Both the position numbers and the translations under genes were made by a program. The notes beneath the pieces were generated by a model. It was not told the DNA's origin and made no database searches. It saw only the letters and a list, made by a program, of their open reading frames with translations. A stretch of 64,000 nucleotides of DNA from Scatophagus argus (Eukaryota; Chordata; Actinopteri; Scatophagidae). Each line of letters starts with the position of its first letter. Position 1 is the stretch's first letter. Where the stretch lies: NCBI RefSeq assembly GCF_020382885.2, contig NC_058504.1, positions 8,732,519 to 8,796,518 of the forward strand, given 5' to 3'. Positions 12,647 through 33,034 of the stretch are shown here, piece after piece.

Positions 12647-15600
12647 GGTGTCCTCCGTTCAGATCAGCCCGGATCGGTCCCTCTTTGGGTGGATGTCAGT
12701 CGTTAATACTGTAAAACTAGTCAGACAATAAGTCGATGGGTGTTGCGCTCGGTATGCTCTTACAAACACTGTTCAGTCAATGTGACACGCAGTCCTTTGG
12801 CAGAAAAAAGCAAACGGCTTACTCGGTACTGCTGAAGGTTTGTGCACAAGGCGAAGACTGTGGAGCATTTTGGTTCTCAATGTCGCAATCACATCATCGG
12901 TGTTTTCTAATCCACGTTTGTTTCCCTGTCTTTTTCTTTTATATATATATTATTTTTTACTGCAGCAGGTCACTGTCACAGCGAGGATCCCACGCTGCTC
13001 ACAATCCCAACCGCGCTCACCGTCCACTCAGTTCACTCGGGAAATTATTGGAAATTTCATCCAAATGCTTGGGGCAGATGTTTCCCACCAGAAGCTCGAC
13101 AATCCGGCCGCGGCCGTGGCGTCGGGAGAGCGGACCTTGACCGAATGACATTCATATCATCTCGATAAATCATAAACGGTGGCAGAGGCGAGCTGCTCCG
13201 TGCTCACACACACACACACATTAGACCGAGACCATGCACTTTGGTCAGTATGCCTTCATATAAATAATAATAATAATAATAATAAACAGCTAAAATCTTT
13301 CAAAAATAGGAATTAATCGCCTTTAAGGACGCAAAGCCGTTTGATGCGCTTTTTTCCCCCCCGCAGGATGCCAGGCTTTATGTTTTAGTCAATGGCAGCA
13401 GGAAACACGCCTAGATTGAAAGGTCCAGTCTTAAAGGGGCAGGACAGGTAAAACAAAAAGGAACAAAGGACACAGATAAGGGTCCTAGTATTTAGAGCAC
13501 ATTAATATGCTAAATCGCTGGCCTGAAGGTATTGCCCAAGGGAGGAGACTGTGAGGGAGAGTATTAATGAAGATAATTGGTGGCGTGGCCGGGATGCATT
13601 AATCCCTCAGGTGTTGCTCCATGTGTAGTTTAAAGACTCCAGAGGCAGCGCGGGTCCTCGGGGAAAATCACTTTTTACCATAAGGCCTCAACGGAAATAA
13701 AATCTGTTCACTTTTTTATTTTTGTTTTAATCTCTACCAACTGCATATTTCTTGCGTCTCATATTTATTTTTTGATTCATTGTATTTATTTTTCACATCC
13801 TAACTCTTAGGAAAAAAGATAAAATAGAACACGTCACGTCAGTTCTCACGTCTAAAACTGAACAATAAAGCACATTTAAGAAAGTGCTTTCGTATTTTTA
13901 TTGAGGATAAAAGTATGATATGTTACACAAGTCCAGGACGTGGAAGTCTTTGGTTTACAGCTGGACATATTTGATTTGAAATTGACACAAAAAGCTCCTT
14001 ACAGAAATGTGGGAGTTTGATTGGAGGTCATCATTACTGCTCTTGTATACAACATTTACTCTTCAGTCTCTCATGTTATGTCTCATTAAAGAGTCCATCT
14101 TTAAGAAAGCCAAGCAGCACCCACCAAAGAACTGTATTGTCTGCCTCGGTCTTCACCTCTTTGAGCTTATAATTTAAAGACTGTGACGTGTTCATGGCCA
14201 GGAATAATGAGGATATTTGCATTGACTGTACAAACTATACAATAACCCATGCTTGGTATCAATGCGTAAAGACATAAAAAGTTATTATGATGTTTATGAC
14301 AGCCATTATAGCCTCCCCGTTGCTACACAGGGACAAGGAGATGGCACTTTATCAGACGCACAGGAGGAGGGCTGAACCATAAATGACCCAAGGAGTGAAC
14401 CAAACATCCTTCACTATCAGTCTGTCCTGAAGTTATAGACTAGAGGTGGAAAAAGCTTTGGTACATTTCCATCAGTCAGAATCCCTGCTGTGTTATGTTT
14501 AATCCAGAGGAGGACATTATGAATGCGCCACCTGTCTGGTGTTGCTTTGACCATCCTGCCAGCTCAGTTTCAAATGTACTTGACTGCATGACATTTAAAG
14601 GCCAGAATTCAAAATCTGGTCCAAATTTTTCTTACATGAGGAGAGATCAGGCCGGATGAGGTATTTTGATCGCACGGCCAGCAGAAACTTATGAGTGATC
14701 TAATGTTCAGCAGATATATGTATGACTTAATCTCCATGGACATACCAATACCACCTCTATCAGGGTTAGGGTTAAAAGGACACCAGCCCAGAAAGAGCAA
14801 TAAACACAGACAAAACTAAGACTTATAGAGTTATGTCCAGTACCACAGAGAATACATACATACAGCAGGTCTATTATCACTATCTTGTCCAAGTACAAAA
14901 CTACCAAAAATGTCAAATGACTTGAAATCTCATGTTACAGTATCTCACTAAGAATTGTAAGTATGTGAACTACAATAGGCTACAGCCTGCACTGCGAGAT
15001 TTATGATCGCACTATTTTAATTACATTACGTGGCAACACAGTGACATGGACAAACAGCTGTGATATTACAGAAGCAAATCCTGAAATAAATATAAACTTA
15101 TAAAACTACCTCATGCAGCAGTTTTCCTTTGGCAGCTGGGCTTAAGTAACTGTAATGTTTTTATTGTTTTAATTCATTAGACATTAATTTAAATCGTCTT
15201 CTTGTACCTTGGTATTCTGAAAATCTGCGACGCCTAATATCTTTATCATATCTGTAAATGCAACCTCATGAGCCATGTTGATATGACATGCCTGATTCTA
15301 ACGTTACGTACATATTTTATTGTTTTACTTAGTAGTCCGAACCGATGCATCTAGTTAACCGAAAAGTGTCTATTGACTTTGCGTGACTTTTGAGCCGTTT
15401 GTCTCCATCTATCGACATTGTCAAGCAACTTGTCCAAACCGATTTATGTCTCCTTGAAATTTAGCGAGAGCTGTCTTTCTCTGACAAATATGTAACCTAA
15501 ATAAACCGAAAGCTTTCACAGTTTTGTATTGCTCTTCTTCAGCGTCAGAATAAAGTTAAACTACGACGGTTTCACGGACGTTGCAATAAAGTTTTGTATT

Positions 15601-15752
15601 TTGAAACGTCCGTCCTGAATAACAATCCCACTAGAAACACGCGTTGTTGTTGATGTGTAGCAACTGTTAGGTTACCTATACTTTTTGTTGTGTGCCGAAA
15701 AGTTCTTGAGCCGTGAAATACTAATATAGTGGATTTGTTTGATTGCTTGTAA
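12647..15752. other. head-to-head spacer between zdhhc9 and trmt12
   Basis: About 3.1 kb between two divergent start codons. The zdhhc9 side (about 12650-13140) is CpG-richer, with a ccggccgcggccgtggcgtc cluster at about 13103-13122, and probably contains the zdhhc9 5' UTR and promoter; no transcription start or UTR intron can be fixed. An ATA trinucleotide repeat occupies 13262-13287 and a CA run about 13206-13220. The trmt12 side (about 15300-15752) should hold its promoter; no TATA box stands out. No coding sequence was recognised in between. Confidence 0.6.
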
Positions 15753-18700
15753 ATGGACGGTGTGCCTTGCCTTCGTGTATATCAGTGTCATGCACAGCAG
15801 ATCAGGTAAAGCGGACGTGTAGTGAGCGAATAGCTAAGCTAAGCTAGCTAGTGCTTCGCTTTGGAACCTATAAAATTGGTGGGGACTAAACAGTGTCTCC
15901 AGAAACATTGTTTTATTGACAAGTTTTATATATTTTCTGTGGCTGTAATTTTACGGTCTTATTTTACAGGAGATGTCTGCAGTCTAAAGGAGCTCTTGAC
16001 CGGAGTTTGTGCTTATTGAGAGACTCAGATGAGACAGTCCTTCTGCCCATTTTAACATCTTGTGTGTCACAACTTGATCTACAGTCTCTCGGAAAAACGG
16101 TGGCTTCAGACAATGCTTGTGAATTAGTTTGGAGTCAGGTAATTAAAGCAAAGTTTCACTTAAATACACCATTTGCAACAGACAGTACTACATTGCAGCT
16201 TTTGTTGTGTACACCCTGTTGCCTGTTCTCTTTTCTCCACAGTCTCCTCTTCTTTCAAAGAGGGGGAGAGGACAGACACATGGTAATAAATTAAAGAAAA
16301 TCCTCCAGGAGCTGTTGGGATCGTGTGGGGAAGGATGGACAGAGGAGCTGAGAGGGGACCTTCCTCGCAGCTTCCAGAGGCATGGAGACCTAGTCCTGCT
16401 GGGAGACAACTGTTTCTCTCTGCCACTATGGAAGAAAATGGGTGCTGTTCTCAAACTTTTCAAACTCTCTCTTTTTAGTTCTAGCTGTACAATACAATTA
16501 ATAGGACATTTATTTATTGCTTTTTAGGTCAAGAGTTATGGAGTGCAGTGGCCAAAGGACTGGGGGCAAAGCGCTTGGCAAAGACGAGTCGAATATCCAG
16601 GGATGGATTTAGGTCTCCCGTGGTGACGATGCTCTTGGGAGAACACAGCTGGGTCAAACATGTGGACAATAGGATTAGGTGAGTTTTAGTCAATCAGAAT
16701 CATTTATTTGCTATTGGTTTGCTCAGTGAATAGGTCTTGGGCCCATGAACAAATACGTCTGAGTATGACTAAAACGTTTATAGTGTCTTACACTTCAATT
16801 TCAGGTATGAGTTTGATGTCACCAAATGCATGTTCTCAGCTGGAAACATAACAGAGAAGCTCCGGGTGGCAGGATTTGACTGCAGAGGGGAGACTGTGGT
16901 GGATTTGTATGCAGGTGGGATAACTGTGCCAGTGTATCACAGGTTTTTACATTTATAAAGGATATGAATTAATGATGTAATGCTTTTTTTCTTTAATATC
17001 ACCAAAGAGAACTAATAAAATACACGTCCTCTGTCCTGCCATCTGTGCTGTTTGATTTCTCATTTGTCTGTGGTCCAGATGGTCCAGATTAGATGTGTTT
17101 TCTTGCCCAGAAAAGTGCCCCATCATTTTTTTGTTATGTCTAACCCTTGTACTCTTCAGCAGTAAATAAACATAATTTAAATCCTGAGATGAATGTTGGT
17201 GCATAACTATTATAACTGTATCTTCTTTCAGGTATTGGATACTTCACTTTGCCATATCTGGTACATGCGGGAGCCAGTCATGTTCATGCCTGTGAGTGGA
17301 ACCCCGACGCAGTTGAAGCTTTACAGAAAAACCTTGTGGCAAACAGGGTGGCTGACTGCTGCACTGTTCACCAGGGAGACAACCGAAAGGTATAAGTGTA
17401 TAAATATGCATCACATACTGCTGATGTAACATGTATTGTTTACACACAACTCCAATATTAGCCCACTGTTAACTGGACACCTCACCATAGGCTTGAAAAT
17501 GTTGAGTTATGCCCTCTAGTGGTTGTTTTAGTTCCCATCTCTACTGAAAATCACAGAACCGTCCAAGATTTTTCTGTGTGATCCGCAACTCAGAAGGGAA
17601 CAGCTTCATTCAGATGCAAGTGTTATTGCTGAGTTAATACTACAATAATTCAGTAAAGTAATGTTAGAATTCAGGCCATTTCTGGAGGAGAAACTGAACT
17701 ATTAATGTGTCTGTTGCTGCTGTCATTTGCTGTATCACTTAGACAGTCACCTTTGCTGATACAATAATACACAACTCTGTCATTCAAATTGATAACAAGC
17801 ACATTTTATTTTAAACTGCTGACAAAATGATGTATGAAATGTGAGATTGGTTTGAAATGTACGGGCAACTCAGTGCGATGAATGTTGAATTGTTTTGCTT
17901 TCAATCTTTTTATATTTGAAAGGATTTAAACCATATCACTCAGTTCTGAAGAGCTTGCATTTCAAAACTTTTAATAGATCGTATGGCATGAAACTTAGAA
18001 AAACAGCTGATCTGCTTTTTAGTGGATATCTGGGATTTCTGCAAATTAAACAGGTTTTTTTCCCTAACTATTAATGTGACAGGAACTGATTTGCTTTCAA
18101 AGGGCAAATTTGCAGATTTGAGAGGACAGCAAGTGTTAGCAAGAGTGCAGCAGAAAATTGGACAGCAACTACTCGTACTTTACAGAGTACGAGACACGAG
18201 AGGCATCTCAATATTCAGTATCATCTCATTTTGCACAGTAACTCTCTTTGTTTTAAAGTCCCATTGGTCATCTCTTAATGTGCAAAATAACAGAATATAT
18301 AACATTTTACGGTGAAATCACTGTAAATCATGGCCTTAGCAAGAGTCATTAGGGCTCGGCTCCCAGGAATGTTATAGTTATATATACATCTTTGCTAAAC
18401 AACATATTGATACAATTTTCGGGGGGAAATTTGGTTCTCTTTTTTTTCCTCAGCTCCAACTATATGACATTGCCGACCGAGTGAACCTGGGCCTCATACC
18501 GAGCTCTGAGGAGGGCTGGCCTGTTGCCTGTCGACTGCTGAAGAGAACAACTGGTGGCGTTTTGCACATTCACCAGAACGTAAGCTCTCCGCTACCGGAT
18601 ATGGCTGCCATTCCAGCAATCGATGACGTCCCCGAGAGGATTTCTGGGAAGGCAGCTGACAGAGAGGTGTGGCAGGCCTGGGCTGATGACACAGCAAACC

Positions 18701-18831
18701 GAATCACCTCTCTTTTAAAGGACATCACCGGTGCACTGTGGATAACAAACATCCAGCACATTGAGCATGTTAAGTCCTATGCACCTCATGTTCACCATAT
18801 TGTGCTCGACTTGGAGTGCAGACCATCCTGA
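15753..18831 (+). CDS. trmt12: trmt12 (TYW2), tRNA wybutosine-synthesising protein 2
   Basis: Transfers the alpha-amino-alpha-carboxypropyl group of S-adenosylmethionine onto the tricyclic base made from G37 of tRNA-Phe, giving yW-86 on the way to wybutosine. Exons: 15753-15805, 15970-16138, 16243-16441, 16528-16678, 16805-16914, 17232-17389, 18454-18831; all phases agree, giving 405 aa (human about 448). A TAA directly precedes the ATG in frame, fixing the start. Hallmarks are DLPRSFQRHGDLVLL, EHSWVKHVDN, CMFSAGNITEKLRV, the SAM-binding DLYAGIGYFTLPYLVHAGA, ACEWNPDAVEAL, GLIPSSEEGWPVAC, GGVLHIHQN and the C-terminal VKSYAPHVHHIVLDLEC. The exon 3 donor is GTGCTG, weaker than the others. A polyadenylation signal lies at 19252. 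As I recall, human TRMT12 is intronless, unlike this copy. Confidence 0.95.
17509..17522 (-). promoter_or_regulatory. CTCF-core-like motif in trmt12 intron 6
   Basis: The bases read atgccctctagtgg, the reverse orientation of the CTCF core CCASYAGRKGGCRS, matching 13 of 14 positions. Occupancy is unknown, and such motifs also occur by chance or in repeats. Confidence 0.3.
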
Positions 18832-19251
18832 GTTGAACTGATGACCACAGACACTGTGGTGGTTAACATTTTATTATGCGACTTTCTTCTAGGGAAAGAA
18901 AAGGCAACGGTGGGTTCCAGAAGATTTCTGTGCAACCAAACACCACATCAGCTGGTATCTATGATTATTCCATTTGTCAGCTGCTGCGGTACTTTTCTAA
19001 GCCTTTATTTATCCAAGGCAGGTTCACTGTGCACAAATGCTGTGTTTTTTTAGAAACGCCCTGCCTCACACTCATGCTAATATAATCACATGTGGAAGCT
19101 GCAAAGCCACGCCACAACCGAAGCCTTATCTTTTGGCCAGTAAATAGCTGTGGTTTAGGTGTCTTGCTGAAGGGCACCTTATTGATGTGCTATGCTCTAT
19201 ACATTGATTTTCCTCCAGTGTTTGTTCACTAGACCCCTTGTGGTCGACTGA

Positions 19252-19257
19252 AATAAA
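19252..19257 (+). promoter_or_regulatory. trmt12 polyadenylation signal
   Basis: AATAAA 421 bases after the trmt12 stop, the first canonical signal downstream, in an A-rich context. Confidence 0.65.
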
Positions 19258-20804
19258 AAGCTAAAGAATGAGACACGAGTCAGATCTCCTCACTCTCACA
19301 TCAGCGTGTTGATAATTAAAGGAACACCCAATCTTATAAAACCAACTTTATGACCAGTTAAACAACAAGATTCATACATTTGGGATGGTTAAAAAGGTTA
19401 AACTCGACAAGAAATTTGGTTACGTACTATGTAAACATATAAACTAATGGAAATGAAAACAAAAACCTGAACAAATAAGTGGAGAAACAGAATATCGATG
19501 CTTCCATACAAGGGGCTGACTGGCTGTTTCATGAGCATGGAAATGATGTGAATCATATGATACGGCCTTCACGCTCATCAGGCCTGAATCCAATTGAACA
19601 GCTTTGCTCAGACTTAGGGCCCAAATAAGGGAATATCTTCTGGATGATTAGTGCTTATCCCCCCCAGCAGAAATCTTTGCCAAGGAGCACTGAAGCCTGT
19701 TTTGGTGGCTCGTGGTGGACCAGCATGTTACTAAGACAGTTAATGTGTTTGTCTTTTCCCCTTGTCACCCATCTGTGTCTACTGTGGAGGTGGCGAAAGT
19801 GCAAAATTGCATCTTTGCACCACTTGCTAAAGGAGAGAAGGCTGGCTTTTCCTAGTAAGTGATGGCCCATATGAGTTTCCTCTTAAATGTCATATTAATC
19901 ATCCAGAGCCACCTCTTGTCCATATCCCAGTGAAGCTCAACACCTCAGGTTACAGATACATGTTGGCGTCTGGTTGTAGCATTCGGCCACAATCACAGTT
20001 CATTAGTTGGGACTAAAAACAGCAGAGAAATGATCTGCATCAGCTTGGTGATTATCATCAGCCAATCAGGTGTTTCAGTCATCAACGTTAATGTAATATT
20101 TAAATCAACATCGACACTCTTTCTGAATTCTACAATTGTGATTATTTAGAGCAAAAAAATAAGGTTATTAATTAATTAAAACTTTTGGAGAAAAATATCT
20201 GATTGATTGTGACCTCTATTAGAGAGTTACTGTTAATCCTACTGACAACATTACTAACATTAATTTTCATAAACCCGGTGATCATCATCGTTTTACATCA
20301 TTTTGCATGCGCCCTAACAAAAAAAAAAATAACAGCAATATATCTGTAGTGTTAAAAAAAAAAACTCAACAGCATTAAATAGCTCACTGTATTTATTTAT
20401 TACAATTTACTTTGTGATGAATTTCCCACCCAGAGGCAAAAAAAAGACCTGTACTTCCCGTTGTTCCAAGTTTTAGCTCTCTCTGCACTGAAAAGAAACT
20501 GTCACCTTTACTTGTTTGCGTGTTGAAAGCGGATCGGGCTAATTATTGGACCGTTTCAATGGGTCAAATTTTCCACTTTCGGCCCTTCTGCTGGTAAATA
20601 GAGCCCAGGAAATGCACCTGTCATGGAAAATGTGGAGAGGCGCTCCTGTCTATCTGTCCGCTGCAAACTTTCCTCATCTTCCGGTACTCTGGACTGTAGC
20701 GCAGACACACACACAGTGCACAGAGTCAACACTTTTGGAGACGGGAGGCAAGAAGAAGAATAAAGAGGGAAGCGGCAGTGATATGTTCACAGCCAACAAG
20801 GAAA
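19258..20804. other. trmt12-sytl4 intergenic region with sytl4 promoter side
   Basis: Holds a decayed Tc1/mariner-type transposase fragment (listed separately), AT-rich sequence to about 20440, then a more CpG-containing stretch from about 20500 that probably includes the sytl4 promoter and first noncoding exon, ending at a good donor (GTGAGT at 20805). No TATA box was recognised. Confidence 0.5.
19490..19790 (+). mobile_element. decayed Tc1/mariner-type transposase 3' fragment
   Basis: The plus-strand translation around 19520-19615 reads ADWLFHEHGNDVNHM and then SSGLNPIEQLCSDL. This corresponds to the SPDLNPIEHLW motif preceding the last catalytic acid in DD34E-type transposases. Downstream words (gggaatatcttctgg, gccaaggagcactgaagc, gtggctcgtggtggacc, actaagacag) fit the 3' part of an element common in fish genomes. 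A stop and frame breaks follow soon after the motif and the N-terminal half is absent, so it is a dead fragment. Confidence 0.65.
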
Positions 20805-20905
20805 GTGAGTAAAGCAGCTCACAGGTACGCGGCAGTTTTATTAGTTTGCATGCGCTGCTAGCTTAACTGCTACTTTTAGCCCGTTTTGTTGCGTTTTTCT
20901 GACAG

Positions 20906-20974
20906 GAATTCCTCGCTGTCGCCCGTAGCGACGCAAACCGACAAGCGGAGAGACGTCGACTTTTTAAGCAACAG
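20906..20974 (+). other. sytl4: candidate noncoding 5' UTR exon of sytl4
   Basis: Bounded by an acceptor (ctgacag at 20905) and a donor (GTGCGT at 20975). It follows a candidate first exon ending at 20804 and is separated from it by a 101-base GT-AG intron. The next acceptor (ttgcag ending at 22614) opens the ATG exon. The segment is CpG-rich and ATG-free, suiting a 5' UTR. It is inferred from splice signals only. Confidence 0.4.
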
Positions 20975-22378
20975 GTGCGTGTAGTTATCTTTAACCATCT
21001 TTAACTCTTTGTCTCTTGTATTATTTGTGACCTGATTTCAGACTTATCTGCGCAGTAAAACTTTCCAAATCTTTTACGCCTTATCAGTCCCTCTCCACCA
21101 AAAAAATAAAAAAAATACCATGACGTGAATATGTAGTAACGTTAGCATTAATTTGCATTTAAGTTGGGCTGATGGAGTATCATCTGTAACTGATGATACC
21201 TCATATTTGAATTTCACTATAGTTAGTCGCAGATTGCTTTGTTTTTTTAATAGCTGCCTGTTGAACATGATTTGTTCAGCCACCATCGTGAAATTTGTTT
21301 AAATGAAATTAATTCTGTTAGTCATTCTTAACTTACATAAACCACGACTGAACTAAGCTACAAACTGAGACGACGGGAAGAGTTTCCTTCCTTTAACACC
21401 AGTTTCCTCTCTAATATCCTCTGTTTAGTGTTTAAGGGATTTTTTTTTCCAGTTAGTGCATTGTCTTTGTCATCTGGTACAGACGCATGCGCCGTTTCCT
21501 TGACGGTTAAGTTTTACCTTGACGAGTTACCTTGCAGTTGTTATCAAACCCGTACGGGTGGTAGTTGGCTGCAGGCATTCAAACAATGAGGAAAAAAAAG
21601 AAGGTGTCAGGTTTTCACGTACAGTTTAGAGTTGCAGCCTTCCCACAGTTTGTCAGGCTCAAAATAAACCCTTCACTTTCATGTCTTTTGTGGCATGAAG
21701 TTTAAGATGGGAACAAGACAGACGCTGAGCTTCATGTTGGGCTTAAACAAATGGCAAAAGTTTCTAAACTCCACCCTGTAATCTGTATCTTTAGAGGGTG
21801 GGAACCCTGCAGCCAAGTTCATGTTGTTTTTGCATGTCCTTTTCAAAACAACCTTTCACTCAGGCAGAGGCTTTCTGTGGGATTTTAAAATCCTCCTGCA
21901 TCCTGGTTCATATTAGTCATTTATCATTTTTGGCAATGGTAAGTTTGGCCCAAACTTTGCTCCAGAGTTGTAGACTATTTCCTGTCCTCTCATGAAATGG
22001 AAAAACATTGAGGTCAGTCCCTATTGGCGGTGCGGATATCTGGATTCCCATGGGCGATTATATTTGACAGACTGACATACAAGAAGGAGGCTTCAACTCT
22101 TGTACTCCACAACTATCCATCATGGATTAACTGCACTTGGATTTGGATAACACAGCTGCTTTACAGTATTTTATATTTTTTTACATTTTACTCCATGTTT
22201 TCTTGTTAAAACAACGTGACTTAATTGTACTTTAATTATGTCAGAGTATAATGATTTACCGTACTCGTGCTTGCCTTTAACTGTGCAGACAACAAACACT
22301 TTGAGTGAGTCTAAATCACCACAAGGCGTCAAGCCACCAAGTTCCACTTTTTACTTTGGTTGCTTCACGTGAGATCAT

Positions 22379-22405
22379 AAAAAAAAAAAAAAAAAAAAAA
22401 AAAAA
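22379..22405. repeat. poly-A tract
   Basis: Homopolymer A run of about 27 in the intron before the sytl4 ATG exon, about 215 bases upstream of it. No element body was recognised. Confidence 0.85.
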
Positions 22406-22619
22406 CTGGTTCTGCACTAGTAAAGTCAAGAGTGCTGCTCATCTCTGCAGGCGTTTCTGATCATAAATTTATTGTCAAATATTTGTGACTCAGCAAAGAG
22501 TTCATAACCACTTCAGTGAACTCCTGATGTTCTGTTTAGTCCTCAGGAGATCCTCTACATGTGACAGCGCCTGAGTCGAGCCAGTTAACCTGACCGCAGG
22601 GTTTTTGGTTGCAGACACC

Positions 22620-31910
<9,291 letters not shown>

Positions 31911-32553
31911 GGACGGCACAGGCCTCGAGGCTCGAAGAAAATCCAGAGACTGATATGGGGAGAAGCTGTTTGTGGATCAGTTTTACTTTACAAGCTTATG
32001 AGACCAGAAGCTGGACTACTGACGTGAACGAGCACACAGCTGATCGGCTCTAAGCTGACACGACGCTCCACCTGCCTGCTGAACACTAAACATCTGTCCA
32101 CGCCTGCGTCCCTGTAAGGGTTGTTATTGAGCACGCCTCCCCCCCCCGGCTGCAGACTGGTGTAACCGTTAACACAGTCATTTTGTGTTTTTGAAATTCA
32201 GGCTGCATCTATTCTTGCAGTTCAAAAACATGCACAGCACACAGCACTTAGCCCAGATACGCTGTCATAATGTGTCACCCTTTATTATATAATAGTGTAC
32301 AGAATTACACAGAAATGTGGGAAACAATTCAACACAAACTGGTAATACGCAGAATTCATAGTGTTGCTTCTAACAAGTTGGGCTTAGATCAATCTTGAAT
32401 TTTGCATTAAAACTATCATGTAAAAATTATATTTATATAAATTGTTTTCAGAGATCTTATTTGAAGTTATTAAATGTAGATTTTTAACCTCTTGGAGTGT
32501 GATTAATCAGTGTCATGTTCACCTCAAGGATGCTTTTAATATTTCATTCACCC

Positions 32554-32559
32554 AATAAA
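32554..32559 (+). promoter_or_regulatory. sytl4 polyadenylation signal
   Basis: AATAAA 643 bases after the sytl4 stop, implying a 3' UTR of roughly 0.67 kb that would end before srpx2's own 3' end. Confidence 0.6.
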
Positions 32560-33025
32560 AACTGACGCATGTGATTATCTCAGCTCTGTGTTACACTCAA
32601 ATACCAGCTGGATTAAAAAATATTGTCCATCCACCCAAGTGTTCCTCAGTAGTCTTTTGTGGAAATGGTTGTTTTAGTTCCCATTAAATGGCAGATTTAC
32701 TATTCCACATCATGCATAGATGTTATGTATCTGTGGGTCAAAATATATGCTGTTGTTTACTTATGTGTTTTACTTAAGCTTCTGTTATTTTTCCTGTGTC
32801 TGTCATGTCCATTTCCTGGCCTCCATGCCTTTTCAGGTGATGATTTGATATATAGAAAACAGTGCCAGCACTTCAGTGTTATATAGTGATCACATTTCAA
32901 CATGACGAGAACAGTCCTCTTGTCCTCTCGCTTCTCCTGAGGCCCCTCGGGATCTGGTTTCTGGTTGGTTGTCCTTCTTGTGTTAGTAATACTGATGAGT
33001 TTATCACTGTGGCAACCAGGGAGGG

Positions 33026-33031
33026 TTTATT
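33026..33031 (-). promoter_or_regulatory. srpx2 polyadenylation signal almost abutting the stop codon
   Basis: The plus strand reads tttatt here, giving AATAAA on the minus strand. It begins only 3 bases after the srpx2 TAA (33037-33035). If used, the 3' UTR would be only a few tens of bases; a more distal signal may be used instead. Confidence 0.4.
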
Positions 33032-33034
33032 AAA

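Larger units (their letters stand above)
31911..33034. other. sytl4 / srpx2 convergent 3' region
   Basis: 1.1 kb between two facing stop codons. It holds the sytl4 3' UTR with its signal at 32554 and, on the minus strand, an AATAAA directly after the srpx2 stop. No other gene is seen. Confidence 0.6.
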
